Position numbers and translations under genes: made by a program
Part shown: piece after piece, positions 25,149-36,320 of the stretch
How the letters are laid out: each line of letters begins with the position of its first letter
Numbering within the stretch: the stretch's first letter is position 1
The notes under the pieces: generated by a model
The model's database searches: none
Told to the model about the DNA's origin: nothing
The model's input: the letters and a program-made list of their open reading frames with translations, nothing else
Assembly: GCF_000499845.2 (NCBI RefSeq)
Contig: NC_023753.2
Span: forward strand, 1,426,001-1,490,000
Length of the DNA: 64,000 nt
From: Phaseolus vulgaris
Lineage: Eukaryota; Streptophyta; Magnoliopsida; Fabales; Fabaceae
Direction of reading: 5' to 3'

Positions 25149-25180
<32 letters not shown>
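25149..25180 (+). repeat. (AT)16 microsatellite at the UGT-B promoter
   Basis: Sixteen AT units lie about 53 bp before the UGT-B ATG, where UGT-A has (TA)7. Downstream of it the leader (AAGATTCATTCTTCATCC...) is identical in the two genes; upstream they differ. It may serve as TATA region and marks the duplication edge. Confidence 0.75.
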
Positions 25181-25183
<3 letters not shown>

Positions 25184-25233
25184 CGTAAGGAACAAGAGAA
25201 TAAGATTCATTCTTCATCCTTCATCATCAAATC

Positions 25234-26736
25234 ATGGAGTTTTCCGGTGTTGAAGGTGAGTCTGAAAAGCTAAAGGCAATTTTTCTGCCTTTCATAACGC
25301 CGAGTCATCTTGTTCCCGTTGTAGACATAGCTCGGATCTTCGCCATGCACGGCGTGGATGTCACCATAATCACCACACCAGAAAACGCTGCCGTTTTTCA
25401 GAGCTCCGTCGACCGTGACGCCAGCCGCGGCAGCTCCATTCGAACCCACCACGTCAAGCTACCGCACGTGCCGGGTTTGCCAGAAGGCGTGGAAACCATC
25501 AATTTTTCCACTTCAAGAGACACAGCAAGCATACTCTTCGAGACACTCACCAAGACTCTCGAAACTCAATTCCCACAACTCTTCCACCAATTCAAACCCG
25601 ATTTCATAGTCTCCGACATGTTCTACAGTTGGAGTGTCGATGCTGCGGCTGAGTTCGGAATTCCGAGGCTCATATACGTTGGTGGAACCTACTTCGCTCA
25701 CTGTGCCATGGACTCTCTCGAACGGTTCGAGCCTCACAAAAAGGTGGACTCGGAAGATGAGAGCTTTCTGATTCCTGGGTTGCCCTACAACTTGCAGATG
25801 ACACGTTCGCAGATACCCGAACGGTTTAAGACACCCAACAGTTTCTCCGAGATAATGAATAGGGTTAAGGAATCAGAGAAAAGGAGCTACGGATCTCTGC
25901 TCAAAAGCTTTTATGCGTTTGAAGGACCTTACGAGGAACTCTACAGGGAAATCATGGGGACCAAGAGTTGGAACGTGGGACCCATTTCTTCCTGGGTGAA
26001 CCGAGATGCTTCGGATAAGAGTTCAAGGGGGCATGGCAAAGAGGTGGAAGAAGGTTGGCTTTCATGGCTTGATTCAAAGCAGAAGGGTTCTGTTGTGTAC
26101 GTGTGTTTTGGGAGCATGAAGAACAACTTCTCTGGCACGCAGATTGCAGAAATAGCTCACGGGCTTGAAGATTGCGGCGATGATTTCATCTGGGTGGTGG
26201 GGAAAGTTGACGAGGGTCAAAGTAGGGCTCTAGTGGAGGAGTTCGAGAAGAGGGTGGAAGCGAGCAAGAAGGGTTATCTGATATGGGGGTGGGGTCCACA
26301 GCTTCTCATTCTGGAGCACCCTGCTGTCGGAGGCGTGGTGACTCATTGTGGGATGAACACGGTTATGGAGACGGTGGATGCGGGGTTGCCGATGGTGACG
26401 TGGCCTCTGTATGCAGAACAGTTCTTCAATGAAAGGTTGCTGGTGGATGTGCTGAAAATCGCAGTGGAAGTTGGCGCAAAAGAGTGGAAAACTTGGGGTG
26501 ATTTTGGGAATGAGATTGTTGGGAGGGAGAAGATAGCAATGGCGATTGCTTTGTTGATGGGTGGAGGAGAAGAGTGTGAAGAAATGAGAAGGAGAGTGAA
26601 AGCGCTTAGCGAGGAGGCGAAGAAAGCAATCATGATCGGTGGCTCTTCTTACAACAGTTTGAAAGACGTTATTCAAGAGATGAAGACATTAAAACTTGAA
26701 AAGCTGAACTCAAAAGTTGAGGAGCCCGTGGCTTAG
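25234..26736 (+). CDS. UGT73-family glycosyltransferase (UGT-B), intronless
   Basis: Single uninterrupted ORF of 500 aa, the same length as spliced UGT-A and a close paralogue. Likely catalytic His25 (TPSHLVP) and Asp128 (DFIVSDMF). PSPG box W353-Q396 begins WGPQ rather than WAPQ and contains HCGMNT, so Met374 replaces the usual Trp at box position 22; the last box residue is Gln396. Start chosen at 25234 because leader and N terminus match UGT-A and no earlier in-frame ATG is supported. The sequence ATAATGAATAGGGTTAAGG (25852-25870), uninterrupted here, is the site where UGT-A has its intron. The C terminus, KLNSKVEEPVA, is identical in UGT-A. Probable role: glycosylation of a specialised metabolite such as a soyasaponin; substrate and donor not determinable from sequence. 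Confidence 0.94.
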   Translation: MEFSGVEGESEKLKAIFLPFITPSHLVPVVDIARIFAMHGVDVTIITTPENAAVFQSSVDRDASRGSSIRTHHVKLPHVPGLPEGVETINFSTSRDTASILFETLTKTLETQFPQLFHQFKPDFIVSDMFYSWSVDAAAEFGIPRLIYVGGTYFAHCAMDSLERFEPHKKVDSEDESFLIPGLPYNLQMTRSQIPERFKTPNSFSEIMNRVKESEKRSYGSLLKSFYAFEGPYEELYREIMGTKSWNVGPISSWVNRDASDKSSRGHGKEVEEGWLSWLDSKQKGSVVYVCFGSMKNNFSGTQIAEIAHGLEDCGDDFIWVVGKVDEGQSRALVEEFEKRVEASKKGYLIWGWGPQLLILEHPAVGGVVTHCGMNTVMETVDAGLPMVTWPLYAEQFFNERLLVDVLKIAVEVGAKEWKTWGDFGNEIVGREKIAMAIALLMGGGEECEEMRRRVKALSEEAKKAIMIGGSSYNSLKDVIQEMKTLKLEKLNSKVEEPVA

Positions 26737-27445
26737 CGAGAATTCTGGTTTCTTGATGAAGTTGTGATCCTCCTTTGAACACTCAAGACCATGAAGAATG
26801 AAAAACATACCTTTTATAATAATATAATAATATTTTTAATTAAATAAATAAATAAAATATTAATTTATTAAAATATGAAGTTTATGTTTTTAATATTGAG
26901 AGTATTAATATATCAGCTTCAATATTCAAATAATTTGTATTAACAATAAATAAGCTTCGGTGTTTGGTTTGGTTGTTGCTGGTTACTGGGCAGAAGTTAT
27001 GTTTGTAAGAATGAAGAACTTGTTCTTGTGATCCTATGTTTAATTATTTTTATTGTGTTAAATTTGCATTCCATAAACACATTTTTCTTTCAGTTTTTAT
27101 TAAAATTGAGCTCTTAAAACGTTTTTTAAGTGAGCACGATATTGGTTTTAATATTTTAAGAAAGTTGGGCATGGAAAGGCCAACTTCCTTTTATTTTTTT
27201 ATATATTTTATTTTAGGAAACAACCATTGAATGATTATTATTGCAAAAAGTTATATCACTATTTAACAACCATTTATAGTAATATTATAATATTTAAAAT
27301 TAAAAATTAAAATTAAAATAGTAAAAATATTATTTTATTTGTATGTGTTAAGAGTATGTGTTTTATGTATGTAGTGTCAAGGTATGAGAGATGGTGTCAT
27401 AAAACTTTATTCATTTATTCTTTTTGTAGATGACCTTTAGATTTA
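26737..27445 (+). other. UGT-B 3' flank
   Basis: The first ~210 bp are unique and AT-rich; from ~26957 to 27445 the sequence parallels 18886-19356 behind UGT-A. No gene. Confidence 0.7.
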
Positions 27446-27470
27446 TTATATGTTTGTAAACTATTCACAA

Positions 27471-27585
27471 ACCATTATTGTATTGCATTATTATTGATAC
27501 TGACCATTACCCTATTTTATCACTTTATATTGGGTAAGTTATAGAACACTTTATATTGGATTAGCTATATAAGGATGAACCAGAT
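27471..27585 (+). promoter_or_regulatory. Orphan copy of the UGT-A promoter
   Basis: TTATTGTATTGCATTATTATTGATACTGACCATTACC..., then CACTTTATAT, and finally CTATATAAGGATGAACC match the sequence before UGT-A (about 16957-17026: ...TTATTGAAACTGACCATTACC..., TATATAAGGATGAAGC). A ~36-bp segment with a second CACTTTATATTGG is inserted here. No UGT coding sequence follows, so this promoter has no gene. Confidence 0.7.
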
Positions 27586-27589
27586 GGGT

Positions 27590-28880
27590 AACCAACAATA
27601 TTCATTGTATCCACATTCATATTATGCTCTATTAGAGTTTCAGACGAAATGGATTCAAAGATATATAATTTATATATAATTTTTAAAATGTAGAATACGG
27701 ATACAAATTTGTATATTATATAATTATAAATTATATAAATTGATAATAATAATTTATATAAGTATATTTTATATTTTTATAGAAAAAAAATATTTTTTAT
27801 GATTGTTTAAAATGATTTAAGTTTTTAAAAAATTAATAATTTTTTTTTTAAATTATGTTGAAACCGTGTTAGAATTATCATAAATTTAACAAATATTTTT
27901 TGAATTAAACACTTCACCGTGTATCTGACATGTACACATCATTTAAAAAAAATAATCTGAATCTAACATATTCATGTTTAAAATTGTTTTTAATCTTTTA
28001 GACTTTTTTAATGATGTTTGTACAGCTATGATTTTGAAACTATTGTTATATACTCTCTTTTTTAGATTTTGTAGACTGGTGTGATATCTTTATAATCAAA
28101 TTTCCCATGTGGAAGGGTTATGCACATATGAAATTAAGACAAAGTCTTAGGCATAAGATGAATCTATTTGGTTCCAGTGAAACCAATGCACAACTTACCT
28201 TTCAAAAAGGCTATTTCTTCTTTCACTTCCATACTTCCCTCTCAATATTCAATACTTCTTAAAATACTAAAAATAACTTTTATTATATTGATATTTTTCA
28301 TGTTAAAATAAGTATGATATAGAAAAATTCTTAAGTATAAAATTTAAAAAATATAAATTTTATAATCTAAGATAAATTTTATTTTAAAAAAATACATTTT
28401 AAATTATAAACACAAAAATATTTTTGGATTACAAAATTCGGAAAGTATTTCTAAAATATCTTCTACATTCTGTATTTTAGATTTTAGATTGTACTTTTAC
28501 AAAGAAAAAAAAATGATTATATAATTCAAAAAGTATTTATTTGAATTATATAATCTGAAAAGTATAAATAAAAAATATATATACAAATTGTTAAATCTAA
28601 ATTTTACTTAAGGAGGACATGATCTTTTATTCTTCAAAATGAAATCAAAGTAGTGCAGAATGAGAAGGGACATTCATTCCATGCTAATGTGGAAGCACTT
28701 CTCCAAAACATTTTTCTAATACTCATAATCTTTTTTGTGCAAATATAAGAGAAAAAAAAACATATAATAAGTATGAATTCAATGAAATAAATTAATAAAA
28801 AATTACTGTAGGAAAAATAATTTTTTATATTTTAAAAAATTAAAATTAGTTTTTGTGCATGAGATTCTTTTGCCAAATTG
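27590..28880. other. AT-rich spacer
   Basis: No coding structure recognised; several A/T runs and weakly palindromic ATAATTCAAAAAGTATTT-type stretches around 28380-28570. Confidence 0.4.
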
Positions 28881-28882
28881 TG

Positions 28883-29930
28883 TGATCTGATAAGTTTTTG
28901 AATTCCATATTTCAAAATTAAAGAAAAAATATTTAATAAAAAATACCAAGAGTAATTTGAGTTGAAATATGGAGTGCAAAGAGAAAGTCATGGAAGTGGA
29001 TGAATAATCTCATAAGTTTTTGAATTCCATATTTTGAAATTAAAGAAAAAATATTGAATAAAAAATATCAAAGAGTAATTTCACTTGAAGTAGGCAGTTT
29101 CTTCCTGCACCCCCATATTTTTTTCCTGCACTCACACTTTTATGAAAAGACGAAATCGCCTTTATTAGTTTTTAATATTCCAGAAATATCCTTAACCAAA
29201 AAAACCCTAAAGAGAGGCAAGGATGCTCTCTTGCGCAGCCGTGTCTTTCATGTTCCAGCAGCAGCACGCTTTCATGTTCTAACAGCAGTGCGACACCTCT
29301 AAATCCTTATCCTTCAATCTCACTGGGGGAGGAGGTTTATAAGATGATCGTCTACGTCCCACAACCTCTGTTAGAAGAAGACATGTTAATGAAGATGAAA
29401 AACATGAAGAACATGGATAATGACTTCTCAATATCATCATCATCCCACAAATCAACCCCATCATATAATTTTTGTTCAAATTCATCAATATTGTTCATGT
29501 TTCTACAAATAAAAAATAAATAAAACAAAATCATTGCATTTCGAATCCATGAATCCATAAGTCAAAAACATTATTCTGGATCCAACAATCCATAATTCAA
29601 AAAGACCATTCCAGATTCAGGAATCCATAACACAAAAAAACAATTCCAGATCCACCAATCCGTAATGCAATTTAGGCTTCCGGATTCAACACTCCAAAAA
29701 ACAACAATTTATGACCTTTTATCTTCCAGAACACCCTCATCCGGAAAACACAATTTAATCAATTTCGAATTTATGAATCCGGAATATATTACGGAATCCC
29801 AATACCCAGTAACCCCTTTTGAAATTATAGGTCAAGGTTAATGTTGGAATATTTAAAATTGTGAGGGTACAGGAGAAAAACGTGAAGGTGCAAGAAGAAA
29901 AAGCCCTTGAAGTATGGAGTCTAAGAGAAG
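28883..29930. repeat. 122-bp tandem duplication, second copy split by an insertion
   Basis: Copy 1 (about 28890-29005) and copy 2 (from about 29012) both read ATAAGTTTTTGAATTCCATATTT, AATTAAAGAAAAAATATT, AGAGTAATTT. Copy 1 continues GTTGAAATATGGAGTGCAAAGAGAA. In copy 2 the same continuation is interrupted after CTTGAAGTA (29084-29092) and resumes at 29906 as CTTGAAGTATGGAGTCTAAGAGAA. Confidence 0.8.
29093..29905. mobile_element. Mutator-like miniature element 1 (813 bp, 9-bp TSD)
   Basis: Flanked by the 9-bp direct repeat CTTGAAGTA (29084-29092 and 29906-29914). Terminal inverted repeats of ~45 bp: left GGCAGTTTCTTCCTGCACCC..., right end reverse complement GGCTTTTTCTTCTTGCACCT.... Inside are four ~35-bp tandem units (29552-29690) with AATCC(A/G)TAA and CCAGATCC/CCGGATTC cores. 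No transposase. A 9-bp duplication points to the Mutator superfamily. Confidence 0.8.
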
Positions 29931-31141
29931 GACATCAAACCCATGTAGAAAATCATTTTAATTCCTAATTCATAATACATTCACAAACTTTTTAAAATAA
30001 TTTTTAATATTTAATAGTATATTTTATGTGAAATACATAAATTATTTAAGTTTCAATACTCATCAAATCCAATAGTCAAACTTTAGTCTTTTTATAATAA
30101 AATTAAATACAATATTATATATATATATATATTATTTTTTAAATTAGATAATAATCATGTTATTTTAAAAAATTGTCTATATCTATAAAATATTTTATTG
30201 ATCAATTTATTAGTATATTAAATTTTAAAATTTATTAAAAATGAAAATATTATAATAATATTTTTATCCATCTTTGATTACACATATGTCGTGAAACAAT
30301 ATTATCAGATTATTTATCAAATTCATCTAAATAAATAAATTAAGCAAATACAAAACGAATCAGCACACATAATAATTCTTAATACTATTTACTTAGAAAA
30401 TTAGTTATATATATATACATATATATACTACTACCACTATCTTTCTTTCTATCATAGAATACATTTCACTTGTATTTTCCTACTATCATCTTTCTTTCTA
30501 TCATAGACAATATTTTACTTTATTTTTCTACTATTACCTTTTTTCTACCACAGAATATATTTTGCTTGCATTTTCCTACTCTTATTTTATTCTAGTCTCA
30601 AATATATAACATAAAGTATCACCAATTATATCTGAATTCAGCTTATCTATATAATATTTTAGAATTTCATAGATCATGATGTATCAATTTTAAAAGCATA
30701 CGTACTGACTTTAAAAAACACTATTCTCCATCATCATTTCCTTAAACAGATTTTTAAAATAATCCCTTGCGTTCCATGAGTTGCGTTAATTAATGTTTCA
30801 GCCCAACCCTCTTGCTTAATTAATTGTTTTCCCTTTTTTTTAATCTACTATAACAAGTCAAGAGATAAAAAAACTTTTGAGTCTTTCTTATATAAACCTT
30901 AAACCCTAAAAAGAATGAAAATTTGTAAGTTAGACCTCATTAATTTGAATATTTCTTTTTCAGTTATACTGATGCTATTGTATTATATACTACAAGGTGA
31001 AATAAAAATATAACTTAATTTTTGCATACCACTTTGCATTTGTATTTCAAATATGTTAAGGGGTCAAAATTAAATCTTGACTAATTCATTATAAAATTAT
31101 GTATATAATCATAGTTTAACAAGAAAGAAATAGTAGATCAA
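29930..31141. other. AT-rich spacer upstream of UGT-C
   Basis: No gene. A ~60-bp motif (CTATCTTTCTTTCTATCATAGAA...ATTTTCCTAC) is repeated three times at about 30437-30590. Confidence 0.45.
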
Positions 31142-31294
31142 CACGTGCTGCACGCGCACCATATATAACTAGGAGTCTTAATTATAACATTAATTTTCTG
31201 TGTGACATTGGAGAGAAAGTAGAAGAATAAAAAACGATGTATATATAGAAAAGAAACACAGAAGTGGATCATTCTCCATTGCAGATCAATAATC
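31142..31294 (+). promoter_or_regulatory. UGT-C promoter: G-box and TATA box
   Basis: CACGTG (31142-31147) is a G-box, the core site for bHLH and bZIP factors, and TATATATAG (31240-31248) is a TATA box 47 bp before the ATG at 31295. This promoter has no visible similarity to those of UGT-A or UGT-B. Confidence 0.5.
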
Positions 31295-32872
31295 ATGGGG
31301 TCCTATGAGATCAAAGATGAAGCTGAAAAGCTAAAGGCTATTTTTCTTCCCTTCATCGCAACCAGTCACCTTATTCCGGTGGTGGACATGGCGAGGCTCT
31401 TCGCCATGCACGGCGTGGATGTCACCATCGTCACCACACCAGCAAACGCCGCCGTTTTCCAGAGCTCCGTCGACCGTGATTCTGGCCGTGGACGCTCCAT
31501 TCGAACCCATGTGGTGAAGTTCCCGCAAATTCCTGGTTTGCCAGAAGGTGTGGAAACTATCAACTCCGACACTCCTCCACCACTGACGATGAAAATCGGC
31601 GAGGCACTGTCCATTCTCCAGGGCCAATACCAGCAACTCTTCCGTCTCATGCAGCCTGATTTCATCGTCACCGACATGTTCTACCCCTGGAGTGCTGATG
31701 CTGCTGCTGAACTTGGAATTCCAAGGCTCGTTTATGTCGGCGCCAGTTACTTTTCTCACTGTGCAATGAACTGCGTTGAAGAGTTTGCGCCTCACGACAA
31801 GGTAGACTCCTATCAAAGCACCATTCTTAAATATGTATAGGGAAAATGGAACCTTTTTAAAGTAATCTCATGTTTTATTTGATCCCATGCATAGGTTGAT
31901 TCGGATGGTGAGAGTTTTGAGCTTCCTGGGTTGCCCCACAAGTTGGAGATGACACGGTTGCAGTTACCGGATTGGCTCAGGGCACCAAAACCCTATACCT
32001 ATCTAAAGAAGATGATGAAAGAATCAGAGAAAAAGAGCTACGGATCAGTGTTCAAGAGCTTTTATGAGTTCGAGGGAGCTTACGAGGAGCATTACAAGAG
32101 AGTAATGGGTACCAAGAGTTGGAGTATAGGACCAGTTTCGTTGTGGGTGAACCAAGACGAGTCGGATAAGGCTGGTAGAGGACAAGCCAAAGAAGGAAAA
32201 GGAACAGATGAAGAGTTGATTCGATGGCTCGATTCCAAGAAAGAGAACTCAGTTCTGTATGTGAGCTTTGGGAGCATGAACAAGTTTCCCACCACGCAGC
32301 TTGTTGAAATAGCCCACGCACTTGAAGATTCAGGGCATGATTTCATATGGGTGGTGAGAAAAAACGATGATGGGGATTTTCTGGAGGAATTTGAAAAGAG
32401 GGTGCAAGGAAGCAACAGAGGGTATCTGATATGGGGTTGGGCACCACAACTTGTTATACTGGACCACCCTGCCACTGGGGCTGTGGTGACTCACTGTGGG
32501 ATGAACACTGTGTTTGAAAGTGTGATCGCAGGGTTGCCAATGGTGGCTTGGCCTCTGTTTTCGGAGCAGTTTTTCAACGAGAAGTTGGTGGTGGATGTGT
32601 TGAAGATTGGAGTTTCGGTTGGAGCAAAAGAATGGCGAAATTTGAATGATTTTGGGAGTGAGACAGTGAAGAGGGAGGCCATAGGAGAGGCTATTGGTTT
32701 GTCGATGGGTGGAGGGGAAGAGTGTGTGGAAATGAGAAGGAGAGTGAAAGTGCTGAGTGATGAGGCAAAGAAAGCAATTCAGAGTGATGGCACTTCTCAC
32801 AACAATCTGCAAGAGCTTATTCAAGAACTCAAGTCACTGAAACTTCAAAAGGATAATAGCAACAGTAATTGA
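31295..32872 (+). CDS. UGT73-family glycosyltransferase (UGT-C), UGT73P-like, two exons
   Basis: Exons 31295-31801 and 31895-32872 give 494 aa; the 93-bp phase-0 intron lies between Lys169 and Val170. Unspliced, the frame would stop within the intron (…ILKYV*). Likely catalytic His25 (TSHLIP) and Asp127 (DFIVTDMF). PSPG box W351-Q394 (WAPQ...HCGMNT...SEQ) has Met372 at position 22 and Gln394 at position 44. GTKSWSIGPVSLW, EMTRLQLPDWLRAP and VVRKNDDGDFLEEFEKR resemble soyasapogenol B glucuronide galactosyltransferase (UGT73P2) more closely than UGT-A/B do. UGT-C is therefore probably nearest the ancestral form, with UGT-A/B derived by tandem duplication and divergence. Intron position differs from UGT-A. 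Cytosolic enzyme acting on a triterpenoid saponin is the best guess, not proven. Confidence 0.93.
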
Positions 32873-35338
32873 GGAGATACCCTTCATAAGCCCTGTGGAA
32901 GATGTTAGATCTTCACAGTTCAACTTTTTTTTTTTATATTTTGAATGTTCATGCATGCTTCTACCAGCTATGATCAGGAAGAGAGAAAAAAAGGAAAATA
33001 TACTTTTTTCTTAATAATAAAATTTGATAAGTTTAGAAATAAATATATATAATAAAAATAAATTTAGAATTAAATGATGTAAAAGAATATTAAAATAATA
33101 AGATTGCGAATTGTAGTGTGATTGTATAAAAAATATTGATTAATGTATTGATGGAGATCCGACTAGAGATGAGGACAAATCATTGTATATAATTGTGTGC
33201 AAACCTCAACCATATGAGTTGGTTTCATGTGGTTGAGTTAGACTTAAAATTCACTTCATAACATGATAAAAATATTTTTTTTTAAAATAATTAATTAGAA
33301 ATTATATAATACAACAGATTGTTAATATATCATTTTTTTTTTCACTTTTCAGCAAGTTTTTCACCAATTCTATGTTTAGTTTAACATTATTGTGAGGCAT
33401 TTAATTGTGGACAAGAGATGAACAAGAGACTAGCCTAACAACATTGATGACCGTGGTCTTGTTGAGTACAATTTGTTGACCCTCTCCAATGTAAGTTTTT
33501 TAAATATTTTACATATAAAATTGTCTGTATAATTTTAAGTATTAAATTCTTGTAAGACTGATAAATTTTTATAGGATTTTACAATGATAAAAACCCTTGT
33601 TAATAATATTTTATATATTGATGATATATTAACACTTTGGATAGCTGTAATTTTTTAACCAAAAGAATACTTTAATATTCTTTCTTCACTCACCATCTTT
33701 TATCATATATTTTTCCGGTTAAAATTTTTATCGATTTCAACGGTTTCAATATTGAAACGTACGTTATAATCTATTAAAAATAATTTAAGTTTAAATTAAT
33801 TAAATTTTATAAAATTTATTTAAAAAATTAGTCCTCATAATGTTATTATTTTATATAAAAAAAATTATAAAATCATATTATGTCATTTCGGGAAGCATTC
33901 CCGACGTTGGATTAGAGTGTAAGTTTGTCGTAATAAATGCATGAAATTTAGTGTCTTGGTTGGATTAAGACACTGACTCTTCGTGTTTTTTTCTTCAATT
34001 TGGCAATTTTTCAATACCTCTCATTCACTCTATTTTCTCCATTCAAATGAGTAAGCTTTTCAAAAAAAATATTCGTAAGACACTACAACTTTAAATGTAA
34101 ATGTAAATCTAAACATTTTGTTTCATGTATTTCAGATATTCGCATGCCATAAGCTAAAAGAAAATAAATGTTTTATTAAATTATATGTTTATTTTTTTCT
34201 CAAATTTCTTGGATACTAAAGTGTAAAAATTATTAATCAAATAAAAAAATGAAGAAGCAGCACAAAGATGAAAATGAAAACAGTAGTATTTATTTATTTA
34301 TTCTCATTGACTCTTTTATGTAAAAAAATAGATGATTACTAGAAGATGATGAAATCATATATTTATATTTGTTCTATGAAGTTATTAAAGTTATTAATTG
34401 ATGGATTTAGTTTTAATAAATATTATTAAATATGTAATAGATATCTATAATTTTTTTATTCAATTTTTAATATTAAATATAACTATATAAAAATAATAAA
34501 ATAAAAAATGAGTAATAAAGCGTATGTATTTCCACTGTTATATAATTATCATTGACGTGTTTATTTGTATTTTTTAGTATTTAATTTTAAAAATAAAAAA
34601 TAGCGTCATTCTTAATAATGTTGACATTGAACGTTGTTTTTAGATGAATAAAATTAGAGTTCTCACCCATTAAAGTTTTTGTTTCTGTACTTGAACGACG
34701 ATTGTAGTTCATTTTTTATCATTAAATAATACAGATTATTCTTCTCTATTATCGTGATTCTCTCTGGTATAAACATCGTCGTTATATGAAAACTCTTCAG
34801 CAAAAATAGAAGTATTTTTACCAAACAAAAAGACAATTTCTTCAAGTACCATTATGACATGCACCAGATGCAAAATTTAAAATTTAACATTGCCTTGATT
34901 TCAGTTTTGCATTTCGGAAGTGATTTTTATATATTTTGGATTTTAAAATCTGGAACGTCATTTTCATATTTCATTTAACTTCTGGATGATCATATCTGAA
35001 AGTGAGTTATGAGTTTCGGATTTTCATATCTAAAATGGTGTGCTATAAATGGTACAGACGATTGAGATTCAGAACTTATTTATATTTGCTTACGGATCTT
35101 GACATCCGAAATGTAGGTTATTTATGTTGTCCAAATAAGCTTTCGGATGGTGAAATCCATAAGTGACATATTAGTCCCAGATTTGTATATTCAGAACTTT
35201 GTGATTTGACTTATGGATATGAATATCTAGGCAAAAAATTTAATTCATTAAGGACAAAACAAACATTTCACGTCATTGTGTTGGGTGGAAGTCCGAATTG
35301 ATATGGTACAGGGAGAATCAACTAGCAAAGAAACATGT
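32873..35338. other. AT-rich spacer
   Basis: No coding structure seen. At about 34890-35230 loosely repeated segments of the type TTCGGAT...ATATCTGAAA recur about every 50 bp, similar to the internal repeats of the neighbouring miniature element. Confidence 0.45.
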
Positions 35339-35347
35339 CATATAATG

Positions 35348-35737
35348 GGTTGCTTCTTCCTGCACCTCCATTCCTTCTTGTGCCACCCCCATAAATTTTT
35401 CGTATTCCAAAAATACCTTTTTCAATATTCGGAATTACTTAATCCAGAAGTCTTTTTCTAGATTCAGAATTAGTTTCCGAATTATGTAATCCAGAAGTCT
35501 TTTTCTGGAAGCCTTTTTTTCAGATGTGTTATGAGCTTCCGGATTACATAATCTAAAAGTTTTTTCTAAATATGAAATTGACTTCTGGATTATGTAATCC
35601 GTAATATATCCAGATTACATAATCCATAGGCTTATTATTTCAAATCCAAGGGGGTGAAAAAAAAAAGGATAAAAGGTATTTTCATATTTAGTATGGGGGT
35701 GGCACAAGAAGGTATGGAGGTGTAGGAAGAAAGAGTC
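35348..35737. mobile_element. Mutator-like miniature element 2 (390 bp, 9-bp TSD)
   Basis: Flanked by CATATAATG (35339-35347 and 35738-35746). Terminal inverted repeats of ~48 bp: left GGTTGCTTCTTCCTGCACCT..., right reverse complement GACTCTTTCTTCCTACACCT..., both continuing CCAT.CCTTCTTGTGCCACCC. The interior repeats palindromic GGATTA(C/T)(A/G)TAATCC-like motifs (for example near 35540, 35590 and 35620). Confidence 0.82.
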
Positions 35738-35820
35738 CATATAATGTTGGAGTGCATTGGAAAAAAAAGGCACTAACAGGTTGGGCTTTAGAAGTCTACA
35801 TGTTCTTGACAGAAGTTGTT

Positions 35821-36320
35821 GGCAAGTGGTTCCTGCACCATATGAATCTTAACTTGCATCTTATAATTTTTTATTTTTTATTTTAAATTATATTCTTTTT
35901 TCAGATTTAAAAATTGAATTTAAAAAAATATAATTTAAAAGTCAAAATTTCGTTATGGAAAAGAAGATTTGAAATGAAAAAAATACATTCTGAAAAAGAA
36001 AATCCACAGCACAAAATGTGAAAAATGCCTTTTGAAAAAAAATCTAGAATTTATAAATATGTTATGAAAATCCAAATTTAATAACGTATTATGGAAAAAA
36101 AAAAATCCAGAACACAATCTAAAAATGTATTACGATTTTGAATTCAAAAATGTGTTTCGACAAAAAAATTCTGGAATTCAAAAAGATATTGTGGAAATTC
36201 TAATTCAGAAAATTTTGCAGAAAAGAAATTTGGAAGTATTTTATCCGCACACTAAGGTTATTTTCGTCATATTCAATGATGGGTGCAGTTGGAATTGATA
36301 TGGTGCAGAGATAATTTGCC
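35821..36320. mobile_element. Mutator-like miniature element 3 (500 bp)
   Basis: Left end GGCAAGTGGTTCCTGCACCA..., right end reverse complement GGCAAATTATCTCTGCACCA.... Flanks GAAGTTGTT (35812-35820) and AAAGTTGTT (36321-36329) form a 9-bp duplication with one mismatch. It lies only 83 bp from element 2. No coding potential. Confidence 0.75.

Noticed and set aside
31331..32824. Antisense ORFs up to 164 aa across UGT-A, -B and -C
   Set aside because: Shadows on the minus strand of GC-balanced UGT exons, recurring at equivalent places in all three genes.
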